Positions 61,352-64,000 of a stretch of 64,000 nt of DNA are shown piece after piece. This DNA is from Bryopsis sp. KO-2023 (lineage: Eukaryota; Chlorophyta; Ulvophyceae; Bryopsidales; Bryopsidaceae): contig BSYQ01000006.1 of NCBI GenBank assembly GCA_030272585.1, positions 6,473,001-6,537,000 on the forward strand, read 5' to 3'. The translations under genes and the position numbers were made by a program. The notes beneath the pieces were generated by a model. That model did no database searches, was not told the origin of the DNA, and was given only the letters and a program-made list of their open reading frames with translations. The first letter of the stretch is position 1. The number at the start of each line of letters is the position of its first letter.

Positions 61352-64000
61352 ATGGACCCCGAACATGGACAAGCTATCGTCCCATACGACCGAGCGTCGA
61401 CACCAGACACAGAATACTCCAGCATCGAAGAGGACGAAGTTCCTCCTGCACAACAGTTTGTCGTCAACAACGTCCAGAACGTGCAGCATATACAGAATGT
61501 GGTGCATGTTGATGATCGTGTACAAGTGGCGGCGTTGGTGGAACACGTTGAGCAACGGAGAGTCCACGTGGAACATCACGTCCAGGCCGTGCAGAATCGA
61601 CAGGGAGAGGTGGAAGCTGGAGTCCATCAAGCATTTGCGAATGTGGCTGGGCTTCGTGAGGATGTTGGTCGTCATTTCGGCAGAGTCGCAGAGGCTTTTG
61701 ACAACCGACTCGAAGTCGTTAATCAGAACCGGCTCGACGATCGGGATTATGCCGAAGGGGTAGCTCGGGAAAAAGTTCATGAGTTGGAGGAAAGAGTCGG
61801 AGACGAGATGCATGGGATACGAGGCGAAATTGATAAGTTGGTGAATCTCATGACGGAACATGTGTCGAACTCCGATGATCGCCACCAGGATGTCTGCGAA
61901 AGAATGAATGGATTGAGCGGTGATGTCCAAGGCATACAAGATCGGATGAATGTACTGAGTGGGGATGTCCAAGATGTCCAAGAAAGGATGCATGTGTTGA
62001 GTGGAAATGTCCAAGACATTCAGGAGACAGCCCAAGCTAACAAGGACAGTCTACAGTTTGAATTTCGAACAGCAAACAAGCAGTTGGTACATCAGATGGG
62101 TCGGGATCGACAAACTGCCAAGGACGAGCTGCAATCGTCAATTGCAACATTGGAGCAGCGAATGACTGATCGTCAGATGATTTTGAAGTCGTCGATTCTC
62201 GAATCACAGGAAAAATCACATGAGAGACTGCGAAAGGAAGTGCTGAAGAATCAAGATCGATTGCAAACCCGAATCGATAAGGTCTGGGAGGATGCATGGG
62301 ACAATAAGGCCATACCGGATCCGAAAAATCAAGACAATCATCCGGAGGAATTATGGACCGAGGATCGTATCTTGGCTCTTATCAAGAACCAAATCAAGGC
62401 ATCATATGTTCCTCCTCCGACAACGATCACAGCATTCCCAATGCAGACAGTTCGAACAACTACTGTGGCCAGTCCATCAATCCCAATGCCACCACCTCTC
62501 ATTCCACCAATGTCCAGTGGGTCTCCAAGCAGTATTCACCCACCATCAACTCGGGAAGGAAGTCGAACATCACAAATTGCCACTACAACATCAAGCCTGG
62601 CAACGTCATCATCACCAATTCAGATGCCGATTCCCATGACAATTCCATTGCATGTATCGCAACCAGCACCACAGGCAGTGTTGGGTGCTGGGGTCGGAAT
62701 ACCGCAAGCAGCTGGGGTGTCGAGACCGTTTAATCCGTTTGCGGCTCTCGGATCATACGCCAGTGTTGGCCAACGAAATCCGGGATCGCGAAGACATCCA
62801 GGTGGAGGTGGCGGTGGACCAGAGGATGATGGACCTGATGATGGCACCGGACGAGGTGGTTCGGGTCACCGTGGCAGTGGTGGACCGCCTGGAGGACCAG
62901 GTGGCCCAGGGGATCCGGATGGACCAGGGGATGCAGAGGATGGAAATAATCGTCAGGCGCGACGCATTAATGGCGCGTTTCGTTCGCTCAAAATCGATGC
63001 ACCAAAAGCGTTCACTGGAGATTCAAAGGAAATGGCTAGCGAGTGGATCGTTGCAATAACCAGATGGCTCAGAGCCCAACGCATTCCTGAAGAGGATTGG
63101 GTTTTGATCTTACCGGCGCATCTTGGGGGATCAGCCGCCAAATGGATGAATGTCGTGGAACTGCGAATCCAGCAGGGGATGCGCGTTCCGTGGACCCACT
63201 GGCGAGCTTTCGCGACGGAATTACAAGCACAATTTGAGGCCCTTGCGCCAGGGGAGAAAGCCAGGATTGAATTGCGAAATCTCAGACAAGTGACGTCTGT
63301 GACAGAATATTTGCGACGGTTTCACCAAGCGATCTTCAGGATTCCAGACATGGCACCGTCGGAAATGTATTCGGCGTTCGTGTTCGGACTTAAGGAGGAT
63401 ATCCGGAAGATGGTCATGGCACAAGCAAATGGAGATTTTCAAACAGCATGTATCATGGCGGAACGTCTGGATGGGATCTTTTTCATGGCCAATCGACAAA
63501 ACAACAGTGGATCAGGTGGTAATCGTGGGCGAGGACGACAACACACATCATCACAATTGAACTCAGTTACTACGGAGACGTCAGATGCACCTGATGTCGT
63601 CAATTCCGTTCAGAACTCCTCGAATGGGAGAAGAGATCATGGCCGGGGTGGCGGCCGTGGTGGTTATGGAAGAGGACGAGGATTTGGCGGCGGAAGGGGA
63701 CGTGGACGTGGTTTCAACAAACAAGATGCAATATGCATTCTCTGTGGAAAGAAAGGACATTTATTTCGGGAGTGTTTCAAATTGCCGGCGGCTAAGGCGG
63801 CTGTAACCGATTCGAAGTATGGCGTGAAGTGGAAACGATCAAGGGATCGAACAAACGATACAGATGGCGTAGGTGCAGGGCTGCAGACCGATCACACTGT
63901 GCCAGTATCGAATGAGAATCAGGATGTTCAGAATCAGAACATCAAGCGTGTGCGATGGAAAGACGTCACACATACAAATGAAAAAGTGAAAGACGTCAGC
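61352..64000 (+). CDS. gag: LTR-retrotransposon gag polyprotein (Ty3/gypsy-like), open at window edge
   Basis: An uninterrupted frame of 883 codons runs from the ATG at 61352 to the last base of the window with no stop. Residues about 40-330 are predicted to be a long coiled coil (heptad-like, many VQ/IQ/RM), including three 14-residue repeats at residues 184-225. A Pro/Ser/Thr-rich stretch and a Gly-rich linker (about 483-530) follow. Residues about 545-715 match the retrotransposon gag domain (AFTGDSKEMASEWI, AAKWMNVVEL, LRNLRQVTSVTEYLRRFHQ). An RGG-rich region precedes one CCHC zinc knuckle, CILCGKKGHLFREC, at residue 795. Protease, RT and integrase must lie right of the window, so the Ty3/gypsy class is inferred from the gag type only. 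The frame is intact as far as visible. Confidence 0.9.
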   Translation, partial: MDPEHGQAIVPYDRASTPDTEYSSIEEDEVPPAQQFVVNNVQNVQHIQNVVHVDDRVQVAALVEHVEQRRVHVEHHVQAVQNRQGEVEAGVHQAFANVAGLREDVGRHFGRVAEAFDNRLEVVNQNRLDDRDYAEGVAREKVHELEERVGDEMHGIRGEIDKLVNLMTEHVSNSDDRHQDVCERMNGLSGDVQGIQDRMNVLSGDVQDVQERMHVLSGNVQDIQETAQANKDSLQFEFRTANKQLVHQMGRDRQTAKDELQSSIATLEQRMTDRQMILKSSILESQEKSHERLRKEVLKNQDRLQTRIDKVWEDAWDNKAIPDPKNQDNHPEELWTEDRILALIKNQIKASYVPPPTTITAFPMQTVRTTTVASPSIPMPPPLIPPMSSGSPSSIHPPSTREGSRTSQIATTTSSLATSSSPIQMPIPMTIPLHVSQPAPQAVLGAGVGIPQAAGVSRPFNPFAALGSYASVGQRNPGSRRHPGGGGGGPEDDGPDDGTGRGGSGHRGSGGPPGGPGGPGDPDGPGDAEDGNNRQARRINGAFRSLKIDAPKAFTGDSKEMASEWIVAITRWLRAQRIPEEDWVLILPAHLGGSAAKWMNVVELRIQQGMRVPWTHWRAFATELQAQFEALAPGEKARIELRNLRQVTSVTEYLRRFHQAIFRIPDMAPSEMYSAFVFGLKEDIRKMVMAQANGDFQTACIMAERLDGIFFMANRQNNSGSGGNRGRGRQHTSSQLNSVTTETSDAPDVVNSVQNSSNGRRDHGRGGGRGGYGRGRGFGGGRGRGRGFNKQDAICILCGKKGHLFRECFKLPAAKAAVTDSKYGVKWKRSRDRTNDTDGVGAGLQTDHTVPVSNENQDVQNQNIKRVRWKDVTHTNEKVKDVS

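Noticed and set aside
61220-62035. A 271-codon minus-strand frame opposite the gag gene
   Set aside because: It is antisense to the coiled-coil part of gag, whose codon pattern leaves the opposite strand open. Its composition is Ile/His-rich with no domain.
1-64000. tRNA, rRNA genes and CRISPR arrays
   Set aside because: I looked for B-box-like GGTTCGAATCC sequences, rRNA-like stretches and regularly spaced repeats and found none convincing. A structure-based tRNA scan would be decisive.

Overview
The window looks like nuclear DNA of a photosynthetic eukaryote of the green lineage, most likely a unicellular green or streptophyte-grade alga. It holds an intron-containing chlorophyll a/b-binding LHCII gene, a nuclear gene for organelle DNA gyrase subunit B with a targeting leader, a plastid-type Era GTPase, a single-exon PPR gene, and housekeeping genes broken by short GT-AG introns (mostly about 70-400 bp) that often sit in CAG|GT contexts. 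The species cannot be named from this sequence; a Mesostigma-like alga is only a guess. No operons, CRISPR arrays or bacterial features are present. Exon chains were built by eye and checked by reading phase and family continuity.

Layout. 1-2832 (-): gyrB, entering from beyond the left edge. 3061-3279 (+): first exon of a zinc-finger protein that cannot be followed further. 5282-10492 (-): USP5/UBP14 deubiquitinase, 11 coding exons. 11576-13006 (+): small four-helix tetraspanin-like protein. 13726-17187 (-): threonyl-tRNA synthetase. 18842-19927 (-): intronless PPR protein. 20512-22807 (-): Golgi-type sulfotransferase A. 22933-23800: an 868-bp pogo/Tc1-type non-autonomous DNA transposon. 26050-26520 (-): small membrane protein. 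27153-28767 (-): unrecognised disordered protein with micro-exons. 29524-31477 (-): Era GTPase. 31900-35875 (-): Crooked-neck/Clf1 splicing factor. 36526-40308 (+): serine palmitoyltransferase LCB2. 41122-48763 (+): DDX46/Prp5 RNA helicase, 16 exons. 49660-52174 and 52623-55539 (+): tandemly duplicated secreted quinoprotein sugar dehydrogenases. 56437-57490 (-): LHCII. 58131-60609 (-): sulfotransferase B, paralogue of A. 61352-64000 (+): gag polyprotein of an LTR retrotransposon, open at the right edge and absent from stop-to-stop ORF lists because it has no stop in the window.

The genes are mostly unrelated, as is usual for a eukaryotic chromosome. Two are both spliceosomal (Clf1 and Prp5), and two pairs are local duplicates (sugar dehydrogenases; sulfotransferases A and B, about 36 kb apart). 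The most interesting items are the sulfotransferase paralogues, each with a membrane anchor and a roughly 240-residue cysteine-containing luminal domain whose motif pattern resembles exostosins; the TIR element directly upstream of sulfotransferase A; the retrotransposon gag with a very long coiled-coil N-terminus; and two probable GC-AG introns.
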